DNA from: Nocardia higoensis NBRC 100133
GTDB taxonomy: Bacteria > Actinomycetota > Actinomycetes > Mycobacteriales > Mycobacteriaceae
Direction of reading: 5' to 3'
DNA length: 64,000 nt
NCBI RefSeq assembly: GCF_000308595.1
Contig: NZ_BAGA01000098.1
Span: 38,385-102,384, forward strand
The notes under the pieces were generated by a model, which worked only from the letters and a program-made list of their open reading frames with translations, had not been told where the DNA came from and ran no database searches. Shown piece by piece: positions 34,396 through 43,189 of this stretch. Both the position numbers and the translations under genes were made by a program. Position 1 is the first letter of the stretch. Every line of letters starts with the position of its first letter.

Positions 34396-35750
34396 ACTCC
34401 CTCCTCACCCGCGCACGCAGCCGCCGGTCGCGCCCGCTCGGCGGACTCCGGCGGGTCGAGCAGTGTCTCCGGGTCGACGTGCGCGAGCCCGGCGGTCCAG
34501 GTCAAGGTCACCACGGTGCCCTGCCCGGGGCGTGAGACGATCTCGGCCTCGCCACCGGGGACGCTGCGCATCCGGCCGAGAATGCTCACGGTCAGGCCGA
34601 GCCGGTCGACCGGCACCTTGTGCGGGTCGAATCCGGCGCCGTCGTCACGGACCCGCACCTCCACCTCGGTCGCGTCGATCGTCACGGCGACCCCGCGCCG
34701 GACCACACGCCCGCCCGCCGACGCGTGCCGCAGACTATTGCGCACCGCCTCGACCGTGGCTGCGGTCAACGTGCCCGCCGCGTCGACCGGCATCTGCAGG
34801 GCCACGCTGCCGGGCGCCCGGGTCACCTCGACGGCGATGTCCGAGTCCGCCTCGCGGACCGCTGCGGTCAGGAACATGCTCACGGTCTGGTCATCGAAAC
34901 GTTCGGGCCCGCCGGTACCGCGGCGCAGCGCGTCCAGCTGCTCGAGAGTGCGGGCGGCCTGGTCGCGCAGGACCGGCGATGCGGTGCCCGCGCGCGAGGC
35001 GTCGAGCAGGGTCGACAGCACCGCGTCGTGGATCAGCGCGGCGAACCTGGCGCGTTCCCGGTCGCGCGCGGCCGCACCCGCCACCCGGGCGGCGCGGGTT
35101 CCGGCCGCGGCCGCTTCCCGGTCCACGGCGACCGCGCCCGCCTGGGCGTAGATCGAGCACCACAGGAACAACGCGCACAACCCGATGGACCGGAAGAGCA
35201 CACCGAGAAACCACTGCACCGAAGGCTCGGCGAGGACGGACAGACTTCCGAGCGCGAGCACCACATTGCCGGCCAGCATGTAGGCGATCGCCAGGGAAGC
35301 GCGCCAGGCCAGCGAGGCCACGATGACGCCGAGGGAGAAGACCCGGAACATCCAGGTCGCCATCGACTCGGGAACCGTATGGTCGAAACTGGACGAGACC
35401 AGCGTCGCTGCCGCCAGATAACTCACCGCGGTCGCACCGGCCATCGACCGGACGACCCGGACCGGAGCGAACACCGCCACCGCCGCCAGAACGGGGAACA
35501 GCGCGAATGCGGCGACCGAGGCCGCCGTGGCCCAGCCGCCGAGTACGGCATGCTGCTCGAGCATCTTGGGCAGGTCGAGCACCGCACCGATGACACCCGC
35601 GCAACCGGCCGTCAGGGCCAGCCGCCGCACCATCCGATCGGCGGCGGGCTCGGTGCGCATGCCGACCAGCGGCCGATTCTCCCACTGCCGCGACAACCAC
35701 TCCCACAGCGGCGACCGGCCGCCGGCGCGGATGTCGGCGGGGGCGCTCAT
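34392..35750 (-). CDS. Sensor histidine kinase (NarL/DesK-like partner)
   Basis: A 452-residue membrane kinase. About six to seven TM helices lie in residues 40-215. A DHp helix has His in FAALIHDAVLSTLLDASR, and an HATPase_c domain has the N-box (TVEAVRNSLRHASAG) and G-box (VRVRDDGAGFDP...GLTVSILGRM). The tail is Pro/Ala/Glu-rich. ATG 35750 overlaps the response regulator stop by 4 bp; the longer frame upstream is antisense-like overlap with the regulator gene and not coding. Signal unknown. Confidence 0.88.
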   Translation of the reverse strand: MSAPADIRAGGRSPLWEWLSRQWENRPLVGMRTEPAADRMVRRLALTAGCAGVIGAVLDLPKMLEQHAVLGGWATAASVAAFALFPVLAAVAVFAPVRVVRSMAGATAVSYLAAATLVSSSFDHTVPESMATWMFRVFSLGVIVASLAWRASLAIAYMLAGNVVLALGSLSVLAEPSVQWFLGVLFRSIGLCALFLWCSIYAQAGAVAVDREAAAAGTRAARVAGAAARDRERARFAALIHDAVLSTLLDASRAGTASPVLRDQAARTLEQLDALRRGTGGPERFDDQTVSMFLTAAVREADSDIAVEVTRAPGSVALQMPVDAAGTLTAATVEAVRNSLRHASAGGRVVRRGVAVTIDATEVEVRVRDDGAGFDPHKVPVDRLGLTVSILGRMRSVPGGEAEIVSRPGQGTVVTLTWTAGLAHVDPETLLDPPESAERARPAAACAGEEGV

Positions 35751-36424
35751 CCGCGCGGCGCGCGCTCGGGCACCGGCAGCCATCCGTCCTCGACGGCGCG
35801 CTTGTAGAGATCGGTCTTGGTGGGCGCGGGACGTCCGGCGTCGGCGTACTTCTGGCGAATGCGGCCGAGATAATCGTTGACGGTCTGTTCGGACAGGCCG
35901 GTCATCCGTGCCACCCGCGACGCCTTCTCCCCCGAAGCGTAGAGCGTGAGCACCTCCTCCTGACGCGGGCTCAGCCCGACATCGGACAGCTGCGGGTCGC
36001 CGTCGATGGCGGCCGCCCAGTCGGTGGTCACCACCTGTTCCCCGGAGGCGGCCCGGCGTACCGCCGCGACCACCGTCTCCGAGCTCTCGGACTTGCGCAG
36101 CACCCCGAGCACACCGGCTTTGGCAGCCGAACGCACCAGGAAGGGATTCTCGGCGCCGGTGAACACGAGCACCTCGACGCCGCGTTCGCGCAGGGCCCGG
36201 ACATTCTCTTCGGGAGCGGAACCGTCGGCCAGCCGCAGATCGAGGACGACGAGATCCAGGTCGAGCTCGGGCCCGGTCCGTTCGAGCAGCGCGGCCACCG
36301 TGCGCGCCGAGTGCACCACTTCGAGGTCGGGCTCCCCGGCGAGCATCGCGGACAATCCGATCGCAACGGACTCGTGATCTTCGACCAACGCGATCCGATA
36401 CCGCGTCACCACACCGGAACTCAC
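35747..36424 (-). CDS. LuxR/NarL-type response regulator
   Basis: A 225-residue DNA-binding regulator. The receiver domain (residues 5-125) has the acidic pair in ALVEDHE, phospho-Asp in LVVLDLRLADG, and Lys in VLRKSESSE. The C-terminal LuxR helix-turn-helix (about 150-215) is LSPRQEEVLTLYASGEKASRVARMTGLSEQTVNDYL. GTG 36424 with GGGAGTGCGCA upstream is preferred over longer starts. It is first of three overlapping genes with its kinase and a kinase-like protein. Targets unknown. Confidence 0.9.
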   Translation of the reverse strand: MSSGVVTRYRIALVEDHESVAIGLSAMLAGEPDLEVVHSARTVAALLERTGPELDLDLVVLDLRLADGSAPEENVRALRERGVEVLVFTGAENPFLVRSAAKAGVLGVLRKSESSETVVAAVRRAASGEQVVTTDWAAAIDGDPQLSDVGLSPRQEEVLTLYASGEKASRVARMTGLSEQTVNDYLGRIRQKYADAGRPAPTKTDLYKRAVEDGWLPVPERAPRG

Positions 36425-36519
36425 TGCGCACTCCCAACCTCGACATGCCTGCCGACGCCTACTGAATGTTGTCGACTCGAAGTATGACGGTTCACGAACA
36501 GACATGTTCGATCAGTCGG

Positions 36520-36972
36520 TCACTCCATCAATGTCGCGGCCACGGTGGCGCCGAGATTCCAGCACGCCTCCACCTCGGCCCTGCCCGGCTTACCCGACAC
36601 GACGACGGTGTTCACCGCCTGTTCCCATCCCAGCCCGGTCGTGATGGCGGTGAGCGCGCGCTGGGCCCCCTCGGTGCCCTCGTTGCCGTGCAGCCAGACC
36701 CCGAACGGCCTGCCCCGCGTGGAATCCAGGATCTGGTAATAGGCGCTGTCGAAGGCGTGCTTGAGCGCCCCCGAGATGTACCCCAGATTGACCGGGGTGC
36801 CGAGCAGGTAGCCGTCGGCCGCCAGGAAGTCGGCGGGCGAACAGGTCAGCGCAGGACGCCGGACCACCTCCACCCCATCGATTTCGGGATCGGTGGCACC
36901 GGCCAGCACCGCCTCGAACATCTCCTGGCAGTGCGGCGATGGGGTGTGGTGGACGATCAGCAGCCTCGCCAT
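36520..36972 (-). CDS. Flavodoxin-like NAD(P)H:FMN reductase family protein (Rv2771c-like)
   Basis: A 150-residue flavodoxin-fold protein. The FMN phosphate loop is in LLIVHHTPSPHCQEMFEAV and the second flavin-contact region is GYLLGTPVNLGYISGALKHAFDSAYY, typical of NADPH-dependent FMN reductases/WrbA relatives. ATG 36972 is 5 bp after the stop of the upstream membrane TPR gene. The order dapB / membrane protein / this gene matches Rv2773c-Rv2772c-Rv2771c. Physiological partner unknown. Confidence 0.86.
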   Translation of the reverse strand: MARLLIVHHTPSPHCQEMFEAVLAGATDPEIDGVEVVRRPALTCSPADFLAADGYLLGTPVNLGYISGALKHAFDSAYYQILDSTRGRPFGVWLHGNEGTEGAQRALTAITTGLGWEQAVNTVVVSGKPGRAEVEACWNLGATVAATLME

Positions 36973-36977
36973 CGCGC

Positions 36978-37475
36978 TCAGCCCTCCTGTTCGCGTTCCA
37001 GCCGCTCCAGGGCGACGGCACGGCGCATGGTCTCGCGGGCACGGGAGCGGTCACCGGCGTAGTCGTAGGCGCGGGCCAGCCGGTAGGAAACCCGCCAGTT
37101 GTCCGGGTCGGCCTCCCATTCCCGCTTCACCTGCGCGAACAGCTCGTCGGCCGCCTCGCGTTCGATACGCCCGGACGGCCGCCGCGGCAGCTCGGAGACG
37201 TCCAGTTCCAGGCCCTCTTCGTGCATCCGCCGGGCCAGGCGCTGATGGTCCAGCGCGGCGAGCACGGAAGCCACCACCACCCACACGCCGACGATCGGCA
37301 GCAGCAGCACACCGACGCCCATCGCGATGCCCGCCGGCTCGCCGGAGGTGAGCAACGCGACGGCGATCCGGCCGAGCAGCAGGAAGTAGAACGCCAGCAC
37401 GACGATCAGCACCGCGATGAACGCGACAGTCCTGGCGATACGGCGGCCGTCGCCCGAGTCCCGCGCCGCGCTCAC
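36978..37475 (-). CDS. Membrane protein with TPR-like tail (Rv2772c-like)
   Basis: A 165-residue protein. Two TM helices lie at about residues 15-38 and 50-75. A cytoplasmic C-terminal part contains a single TPR-like helical hairpin (WRVSYRLARAYDYAGDRSRARETMRRAVALERL). GTG 37475 has GAGGGGCG upstream; the longer frame is not supported. It is 58 bp downstream of dapB and is probably in its operon. Function unknown. Confidence 0.8.
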   Translation of the reverse strand: MSAARDSGDGRRIARTVAFIAVLIVVLAFYFLLLGRIAVALLTSGEPAGIAMGVGVLLLPIVGVWVVVASVLAALDHQRLARRMHEEGLELDVSELPRRPSGRIEREAADELFAQVKREWEADPDNWRVSYRLARAYDYAGDRSRARETMRRAVALERLEREQEG

Positions 37476-37533
37476 CGGCGCCCCTCGGCGCGGGCGCGGT
37501 GGGATCGATGCCGGTTCGACGGTTTCCGTGGGC

Positions 37534-38280
37534 TCACAGATCGAGGAACGGGTCGAGGCCCACCGTGAGCCCGGGGCGCTTCGCGATCTCGCGCACGCCG
37601 AGCAGGACACCGGGAGCGAAGGAGGACCGGTCGATCGAGTCGTGCCGGATGGTCAGCGTCTCGCCCTGGGTGCCGAAGAGCACCTCCTGGTGGGCGACGA
37701 GTCCGGCCAGCCGTACCGAGTGCACCCGGACGCCGTCCACATCGGCGCCGCGCGCGCCCTCGAGTTCGGTGGTGGTGGCGTCGGGGCTGCGCCCGACGCC
37801 GGCGCGCTGCCTGGCCTCGGCGATCAGTCCGGCGGTGCGGTAGGCGGTGCCCGAGGGGGCGTCGGCCTTGTTGGGGTGGTGCAACTCGATGACCTCGACC
37901 GAGTCGAAGAAGCGGGCCGCCTGCTCGGCGAAGCGCATCGACAGCACCGCACCGATGGCGAAGTTGGGGGCGATGAGCACGCCGGTGCTCGGGCTGGCCG
38001 ACAACCAGCCGCGGACCTCCTCCAGGCGGGCGGCGTCGAAGCCGGTGGTGCCGACGACGGCGTGGATGCCGTTCTCCACCAGGAACTTCAGATTGCCCAT
38101 CACCACGTCGGGATGGGTGAAGTCGACCACCACCTGGGTGCCCGACTCGGTGAAGGTCGCCAGCGCGTCGTCCTTGTCGACCTCGGCGACCAGTTCCAGG
38201 TCGTCCGCCGCCTGTACCGCCGCGCAGATCGCCTGTCCGACTTTCCCACGTGCTCCCAGCACTCCGACCCGAATGGTCAC
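37534..38280 (-). CDS. dapB: 4-hydroxy-tetrahydrodipicolinate reductase
   Basis: NAD(P)H-dependent reductase, second step from aspartate semialdehyde to diaminopimelate, 248 residues. The nucleotide motif GVLGARGKVGQAI is at residues 6-18, followed by VVDFTHPDVVMGNL, the catalytic pair HH and Lys in ELHHPNKADAPSGTA, and the tetramer/cofactor region EVLFGTQGETLTIRHDS. GTG 38280 is preceded by GAGGAG. dapA is 6 kb upstream on the same strand. Confidence 0.96.
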   Translation of the reverse strand: MTIRVGVLGARGKVGQAICAAVQAADDLELVAEVDKDDALATFTESGTQVVVDFTHPDVVMGNLKFLVENGIHAVVGTTGFDAARLEEVRGWLSASPSTGVLIAPNFAIGAVLSMRFAEQAARFFDSVEVIELHHPNKADAPSGTAYRTAGLIAEARQRAGVGRSPDATTTELEGARGADVDGVRVHSVRLAGLVAHQEVLFGTQGETLTIRHDSIDRSSFAPGVLLGVREIAKRPGLTVGLDPFLDL

Positions 38281-38402
38281 CGCAACTCCTCGTATCTCTG
38301 ATGTCGCAGCAAAGCCTATCGAGCGACCGCCGGGGCCGAACGGGGCCCCGCTCCCCCGGCTCTCGCTCCGGGCGCGGGCCACCGGTCCGGGGGCGCGGCG
38401 GC

Positions 38403-39509
38403 TCAGTCGAAAACGATCACCTGGCGCAAGGCGTGCCCGGCGGCGAGTTCGTCCATCGCCTCGTTGATCCGGTCCAGTCCGATGCGCGCGGACACCAGGC
38501 GTTCGACCGGCAACCGGCCCGCGCGCCACATCCGGACGTACTCGGGGATGTCGCGCGGGGGCACCGCCGAGCCCAGATAGCTGCCGACGACGGAACGGCC
38601 CTGGGCGACCAGCGCGAGGGGCGAGATGCTCGCGCGAGCGTCCGGGGCGGGCAGGCCGACGGTGACCGTGACGCCGCCCGCGGCGGTGGCGGCGACGGCG
38701 GTCTCGAAGGCGCGCACATTGCCGGCGGCCTCGACGACCACCTCGGCCTGCACGCCACCTTCGGCCACTTCGGCGGGGGTGCAGGCGGCAGTCGCACCCA
38801 ATTGCCGTGCGAGCGTGAGCTTTTCGGGCACGGTGTCGACCGCGATCACCTCGCGCGCTCCGAGCGACACCGCGACCAGCACAGCCGCCATGCCGACGCC
38901 GCCGAGACCGACCACCATGACCCGGTCACGCGGCCCCGGCTTCGCCGAATTCAGCAGCGCGCCCCCACCGGTGAGCACCGCACAGCCGAGGACTGCGGCC
39001 ACCTCCGGCGGCACATCGTCGTCCACGGGCACCACCGAGCGGCGATCCACCACCGCGTGCGTGGCGAACGCGGAGACCCCGAGATGGTGGTGCACCGGCT
39101 CGCCGTCCCGGCGCAGCCGCCTGCCGCCGCTGAGCAGCACCCCCTCGTTGTTGGCGAGACTGCCCGGCACACAGGGCATCCGCCCCTCGCTGGCGCAGCC
39201 CGCGCAGTCCCCGCAGCGCGGCAGAAAAGTCATCACGACCCGCTGCCCGACGGCGATATCGCTGTCACCGAAGCCGACGGCCTCGACCCGCCCCGCCGCC
39301 TCGTGCCCGAGCAGCATCGGCACCGGCCGCACCCGGTTCCCGTCGACCACCGACAGGTCCGAGTGGCAGAGCCCGGCCGCCTCGACCCGCACCAGCAGCT
39401 CTCCCGGCCCCGGCTCCGCCAGTTCCAGATCGCTCACGCTGATCGGCCGCGACGCGGCGAACGGGGCGTCCGCGCCGATCCGCTCCAGGACCGCGCCTCG
39501 AATCCTCAT
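38403..39509 (-). CDS. Zinc-dependent alcohol dehydrogenase (MDR family)
   Basis: A 368-residue medium-chain dehydrogenase. Catalytic zinc ligands are Cys in GLCHSDLS and His/Glu in LGHEAAG. The structural zinc four-Cys lobe is C-x2-C-x2-C-x7-C (RCGDCAGCASEGRMPC), and the Rossmann motif is GLGGVGMAA. This is the NAD-dependent class III/MDR alcohol dehydrogenase type also used with mycothiol or formaldehyde in actinomycetes; substrate not assigned. ATG 39509 follows GCAGGAT. It stands alone between dapB and an MFS pump. Confidence 0.9.
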   Translation of the reverse strand: MRIRGAVLERIGADAPFAASRPISVSDLELAEPGPGELLVRVEAAGLCHSDLSVVDGNRVRPVPMLLGHEAAGRVEAVGFGDSDIAVGQRVVMTFLPRCGDCAGCASEGRMPCVPGSLANNEGVLLSGGRRLRRDGEPVHHHLGVSAFATHAVVDRRSVVPVDDDVPPEVAAVLGCAVLTGGGALLNSAKPGPRDRVMVVGLGGVGMAAVLVAVSLGAREVIAVDTVPEKLTLARQLGATAACTPAEVAEGGVQAEVVVEAAGNVRAFETAVAATAAGGVTVTVGLPAPDARASISPLALVAQGRSVVGSYLGSAVPPRDIPEYVRMWRAGRLPVERLVSARIGLDRINEAMDELAAGHALRQVIVFD

Positions 39510-39612
39510 ATCCTGCACGTTACCCATCCGCCCGCCCGCCGACGAGGTCTGCGTCCACCGCCTCGCCCGCGGCCGCATCGTCGCCGACGGGACGCGTGGC
39601 GCTTCGGGACCG

Positions 39613-40812
39613 CTATGCCGCGTCGATGCGGTTGCGGCGCAGGCCGAGCCCGGCCGCGCTCAGGCAGGCCACCGCGACCGTCGTGACGAACCACGGGAAC
39701 ACGCGCTCGAGGCCCCAGGTGGTGGCGGCCCATCCGGCCGCCACCGTCGGCAGCGCCATGGCCGAGTAGGCCAGCAGGTAGAAGGCCGACATGGTCTCTC
39801 CGCGCACATGCTCCGGAATCACCTCGGAGAGGTGTCGCAGCGAGCCGCCGAACCCGAGACCGAAGGTCGCGCCGAGCGCGATGCCCGCGCCGAGCACCGC
39901 CACCCAGTTGTGGGTGGCGAGCGCGGGCACGGTGAGCAGCAGCGCGCCGGCCATACCGGTGTCGCCCACGATGGCCGCGCGGCGGGCCGGGACACCGCCT
40001 GCCAGCATTTGCACGGTGGCGGCGGCCAGTGCGGTCGAGGCGACCACCGCACCGCCGAAGACGAGATTGTGGATGCCGGTCTGCTGCGCGGCCAGCGATG
40101 GATACAACGACAGCAACACGCCCAGCACCGACCAGGCCGCCATCGCGCCGATCGCGGAGAACCAGAAGTCGGACCGGATCGCCTGCGGCACAGTCGGTTT
40201 CGCGATCCGGATAGATCCTGCCACGCGCGTGCCGTGCGGTTCGCGCAGCGCGAGCACACCCGCGCCGATCGCCAGGCAGATCACCGTGATCACGACATAG
40301 GGCGTGCGCAGCGGATGCGGCGCGTACTGGGCCAGCACCGCCGAACCCAGAACCGCCACGGCGATACCGACATTGAACGCGATCCCGCTGAGCTTGCCGG
40401 ACCGCGCGCCGTGCTGCGGACGCAGGTCCAGCAACGCCGCCGCGCCCGCCACCACGATCGCGCCGACCGCGAGCCCGTGTAAAGCCCTGGCCAGCAACAG
40501 CATCGGCACCGAGTCGGCGAGCAGGAAGACCGCGAGTCCGGCGACGAGGACGGCGAAGGCGCCGATCAGCACCGGCTTGCGGCCGACGACATCGGAGATC
40601 CGCCCCGACACCAGCACGGCGATCAGCGCGGCGATCGCGTACACGGCGAACACCAGCGTCGTGGTCAACGACGAGAACTGCCATTGCTGCTGATAGAGGC
40701 CGTACAACGGCGCGGGCGCACCGGAGACGCCCAGCGCGACGCCCGTGGCGACCAACACGAGTCCGTACGCCCATCGCTGGATGGCAGGCCGGTCGTCGAG
40801 CGCTGCGGTCAT
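39613..40812 (-). CDS. MFS transporter
   Basis: A 399-residue major facilitator with 12 predicted helices. The loop 2-3 motif is SGRISDVVGRKPVLIGAF and a GARSGK loop is at mid-protein. It starts MTAALDDRPAIQRWAYGLVLVATGVALGVSGAPAPLYGLYQQQW. ATG 40812 has GGGGGC upstream. An ArsR-type regulator is transcribed divergently from a region with a 9-bp inverted repeat, so export is probably induced by the regulator's ligand. Substrate unknown; drug-like small molecules are likely. Confidence 0.9.
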   Translation of the reverse strand: MTAALDDRPAIQRWAYGLVLVATGVALGVSGAPAPLYGLYQQQWQFSSLTTTLVFAVYAIAALIAVLVSGRISDVVGRKPVLIGAFAVLVAGLAVFLLADSVPMLLLARALHGLAVGAIVVAGAAALLDLRPQHGARSGKLSGIAFNVGIAVAVLGSAVLAQYAPHPLRTPYVVITVICLAIGAGVLALREPHGTRVAGSIRIAKPTVPQAIRSDFWFSAIGAMAAWSVLGVLLSLYPSLAAQQTGIHNLVFGGAVVASTALAAATVQMLAGGVPARRAAIVGDTGMAGALLLTVPALATHNWVAVLGAGIALGATFGLGFGGSLRHLSEVIPEHVRGETMSAFYLLAYSAMALPTVAAGWAATTWGLERVFPWFVTTVAVACLSAAGLGLRRNRIDAA

Positions 40813-40829
40813 CGATGCCCCCGATCGGG

Positions 40830-40851
40830 TAGTTTGATATTGATCAAACTA
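40830..40851. promoter_or_regulatory. Operator between MFS and ArsR genes
   Basis: Perfect inverted repeat TAGTTTGAT (40830-40838) / ATCAAACTA (40843-40851) with a 4-bp centre. It lies 18 bp before the MFS start and 46 bp before the regulator start; a dyad of this size fits ArsR-family winged-helix dimers. Confidence 0.75.
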
Positions 40852-40897
40852 GACAGTACATCGGTTCGATGATCGTCAAACCACCGGGGAGAATCGC

Positions 40898-41221
40898 ATG
40901 ACCGACGCGCAGCCCGAATCCGCACCTCCCGTCGCCGCACTACCGACTGTGCTGGGCGCGCTCCAGGACCCGGTGCGCCTGGAGATGGTCCGCAGATTGA
41001 GCAACGCCGGCGGCGCCGTGCGGTGCGGCGCGCTCTACGACGTGATCAACAAATCGACCGCGACCCACCATTTCAAGATCCTGCACAAGGCGGGCCTGGT
41101 GGAACGGGTCGTCGTCGAGGGCAACACCTGTCAGCGGTTGCGCACCGAGGAACTGGAGTCCGCGCTCCCCGGACTGCTGTCCTCGGTCGTCGCGGCGGCC
41201 AACCGCGCCCACCCGGGCTGA
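40898..41221 (+). CDS. ArsR-family transcriptional regulator
   Basis: A 107-residue winged-helix repressor. The core is LGALQDPVRLEMVRRLSNAGG with the recognition helix in STATHHFKILHKAGLVERVVVEGNT, close to the SAV-type helix-turn-helix regulators of MFS pumps. It has only a single Cys pair (residues about 44 and 73) and no typical metal-binding ELCVCDL motif, so the signal is probably organic rather than a metal. ATG 40898 has GGGGAG upstream. Divergent from the MFS gene. Confidence 0.88.
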   Translation: MTDAQPESAPPVAALPTVLGALQDPVRLEMVRRLSNAGGAVRCGALYDVINKSTATHHFKILHKAGLVERVVVEGNTCQRLRTEELESALPGLLSSVVAAANRAHPG

Positions 41222-41241
41222 CACGCCCCACCGCGACGGGT

Positions 41242-41670
41242 TCAGCACGTGTCGTAGCGCCACGTTCCGTCGACGAATCTCCAGGTGGCAGGCGCGCTGT
41301 CGGCCTCGTCCGCCTGCTCGCCGGTATGACGGACGGTCACCTGCCCGGTATCCCCGGTGACCGTCACAGAGATGTCGGGTTCGGAGCCGGCGAGATCCCG
41401 GCCCGCATAGCGCTGCGACATCTCCTCGACGTAGGCGTCCTGCCCGAGGGTGAGTCGGCAGCGAGCGGACTGGAATTGGTAGGCCGCCGGATAGTCGCCG
41501 TCGGCGATCGCCTGCGACCACTGCTGCGCAGCCGTACGCAGAGCCGCCTCCCCGGCTCCCCCCGATGCGGTGGAATCGTCGTCGGCGGCGCCGTTGCCAC
41601 ACGCACCGGCCAGCGCGGCCACGGCCGCGAGCGCACCGGCCACGCGAACGACTCGTCCGATTCGGATCAT
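41242..41670 (-). CDS. Lipoprotein with NTF2-like domain
   Basis: A 142-residue lipoprotein. The signal ends in LAGAC with Cys at residue 24. A short Asp/Ser/Gly linker is followed by a compact domain (AQQWSQAIADGDYPAAYQFQSARC...WRFVDGTWRYDTC) with the layout of NTF2-like lipoproteins. Three Cys are in the mature protein, including the last residue. ATG 41670 has GAGGAG. Function unknown. Confidence 0.8.
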   Translation of the reverse strand: MIRIGRVVRVAGALAAVAALAGACGNGAADDDSTASGGAGEAALRTAAQQWSQAIADGDYPAAYQFQSARCRLTLGQDAYVEEMSQRYAGRDLAGSEPDISVTVTGDTGQVTVRHTGEQADEADSAPATWRFVDGTWRYDTC

Positions 41671-41813
41671 CCGATCTCCTCGTCTACCAGTGGGGGCCGC
41701 CTCCGCGGACGGCCCGGACAGGGAGCACGACAGCAGGTTTCGCCGTGCCCGGAACCGTTCGCCACGGTAGCGCGGCAGCGGGACACGGCCCCGTGCGGCA
41801 CGCGGCGGAAGTG

Positions 41814-43127
41814 TCAGGCGACCAACCGACGTACCGCGGCGGGCAGATCGCGGATGCGCCGGTACGGCCCCGTGACCGAGGCAGCGAACGGCCGCGACAG
41901 CAGCGTCGTGGCGATCGCCGCGACCTCCTCGGTGGTCACGGCATCGATACGCGAGAGGGTCTCGGAGACGCTGCGGTGGTTGCCGTAGCTGAGTTCGCTG
42001 CGCCCGATCCGGTTCATCCGCGATCCGGAATCCTCCAAGCCGAGCACCAGCCCGCCGCGCAGCGAACCCTTCGCGCGAGCGCATTCGGCATCGGTGACGC
42101 CGTGCTCGGCGATCTCCTCGAGCACTCCGCGCGCCAGCGACGCCACCTCCGCCAGATTCTCCGGCTGGCAACCCAGGTAGACCGAGAACGCGCCGGTGTC
42201 GGCGAAGGTGTCCACACTCGAATACACCGAGTAGGCCAGGCCGCGCTCCTCCCGGATGCGTTGGAACAACCGCGAACTCAGTCCGCCACCGACCACGGTG
42301 TTGAGCACCGACAGCGGCCAGCGCCGCTCACCCTCGTGCCGACCGAACGCGCGCACCCCGAACACCAGGTGCGCCTGTTCGCTCTCGCGGTAGCTGCGCC
42401 GCAGTTCCGGCACGGCGTTTCCGCGGAAGGTGCCCTCCCGGCGCGGCGCGGGCTCCGCCGACAGGTCGAGCCGGTTGGCGAAGGCGCGATGCACCAGTTC
42501 GACGGTGTGCTCGTGCTCGACATTGCCCGCCACCGCGACGACCATCCGATCCGGGCGGTACCGGCGCAGATGGAAGCCGCGCAACTGAGCGGCGGTCATC
42601 GACTCGATGGATTCCACCGATCCGATCACCGGCCGCCCGATCGGATGATCGCCGAACAGCGCGGTCAGGAAGGCGTCGCCGACCAGATCCTCGGGGTCGT
42701 CGTCGCGCATGGCGATCTCCTCGAGCACCACCTGCCGCTCCACGTCCACGTCGACCGACCGGCACAGGCCGTTGAGCACCACATCGGAGACCATGTCCAC
42801 CGCCAGCGGCAGATCCTCGTCGAGGACGTGGGCGTAGTAGCAGGTCTGTTCCTTCGCGGTGAAGGCGTTGAGCTCGCCGCCGACCGCGTCCATCGCCTGC
42901 GCGATGTCGAGCGCCGAGCGCGTCGGCGTCGCCTTGAACAGCAGGTGCTCGAGGAAGTGCGCCGCGCCCGCGACGGTGCGGCCCTCGTCACGCGACCCCA
43001 CGCCGACCCACACCCCGACGGATGCCGATCGCACGCCGGGCACATGCTCGGTCACCACTCGCAGGCCGCCGGGCAGCACGGTTCGACGCACGCCGGTGTC
43101 CACCGTCCCGCCGACCTCCCGTTGCAT
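41814..43127 (-). CDS. pepR: M16 zinc metallopeptidase PepR (Rv2782c-like)
   Basis: A 437-residue processing-peptidase-like enzyme. The inverted zinc motif HxxEH is present as HFLEH (near residue 57), with the downstream Glu about 75 residues later. The second, non-catalytic M16 half has the R/Y pair (GGGLSSRLFQRIREERGLAYSVYS). ATG 43127 gives the mycobacterial length and has GGGGGG 7 nt upstream; GTG 43178 is an in-frame alternative without ribosome site. The preferred ribosome site is inside a strong hairpin. Downstream of pnp, as in mycobacteria. Confidence 0.92.
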   Translation of the reverse strand: MQREVGGTVDTGVRRTVLPGGLRVVTEHVPGVRSASVGVWVGVGSRDEGRTVAGAAHFLEHLLFKATPTRSALDIAQAMDAVGGELNAFTAKEQTCYYAHVLDEDLPLAVDMVSDVVLNGLCRSVDVDVERQVVLEEIAMRDDDPEDLVGDAFLTALFGDHPIGRPVIGSVESIESMTAAQLRGFHLRRYRPDRMVVAVAGNVEHEHTVELVHRAFANRLDLSAEPAPRREGTFRGNAVPELRRSYRESEQAHLVFGVRAFGRHEGERRWPLSVLNTVVGGGLSSRLFQRIREERGLAYSVYSSVDTFADTGAFSVYLGCQPENLAEVASLARGVLEEIAEHGVTDAECARAKGSLRGGLVLGLEDSGSRMNRIGRSELSYGNHRSVSETLSRIDAVTTEEVAAIATTLLSRPFAASVTGPYRRIRDLPAAVRRLVA

Positions 43128-43162
43128 CGACGAACCCCCCTGCGCGAGCAGGGGGGTCGTCG
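43128..43162 (-). promoter_or_regulatory. Hairpin burying the pepR ribosome-binding site
   Basis: On the transcript (minus strand): CGACGACCCCCCTGC, loop of 4, GCAGGGGGG-T-TCGTCG. This is 15 pairs with one bulged base, ending directly before ATG 43127. The Shine-Dalgarno GGGGGG is fully in the 3' arm. It also lies 28 bp after the pnp stop, so it may be a pnp terminator, a translational switch, or both. Confidence 0.7.
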
Positions 43163-43189
43163 TCTTCTTCGTGTTCACAGAGACAAGTA

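Noticed and set aside
31753..35151. Plus-strand open frame of 1132 codons
   Set aside because: It covers the RHH gene out of frame and runs antisense to the glycosylase and kinase genes; no recognisable domain.
34392..36446. Kinase frame extended to 684 codons
   Set aside because: The extra N-terminal part is out of frame over the response regulator gene; ATG 35750 with the 4-bp overlap is the credible start.
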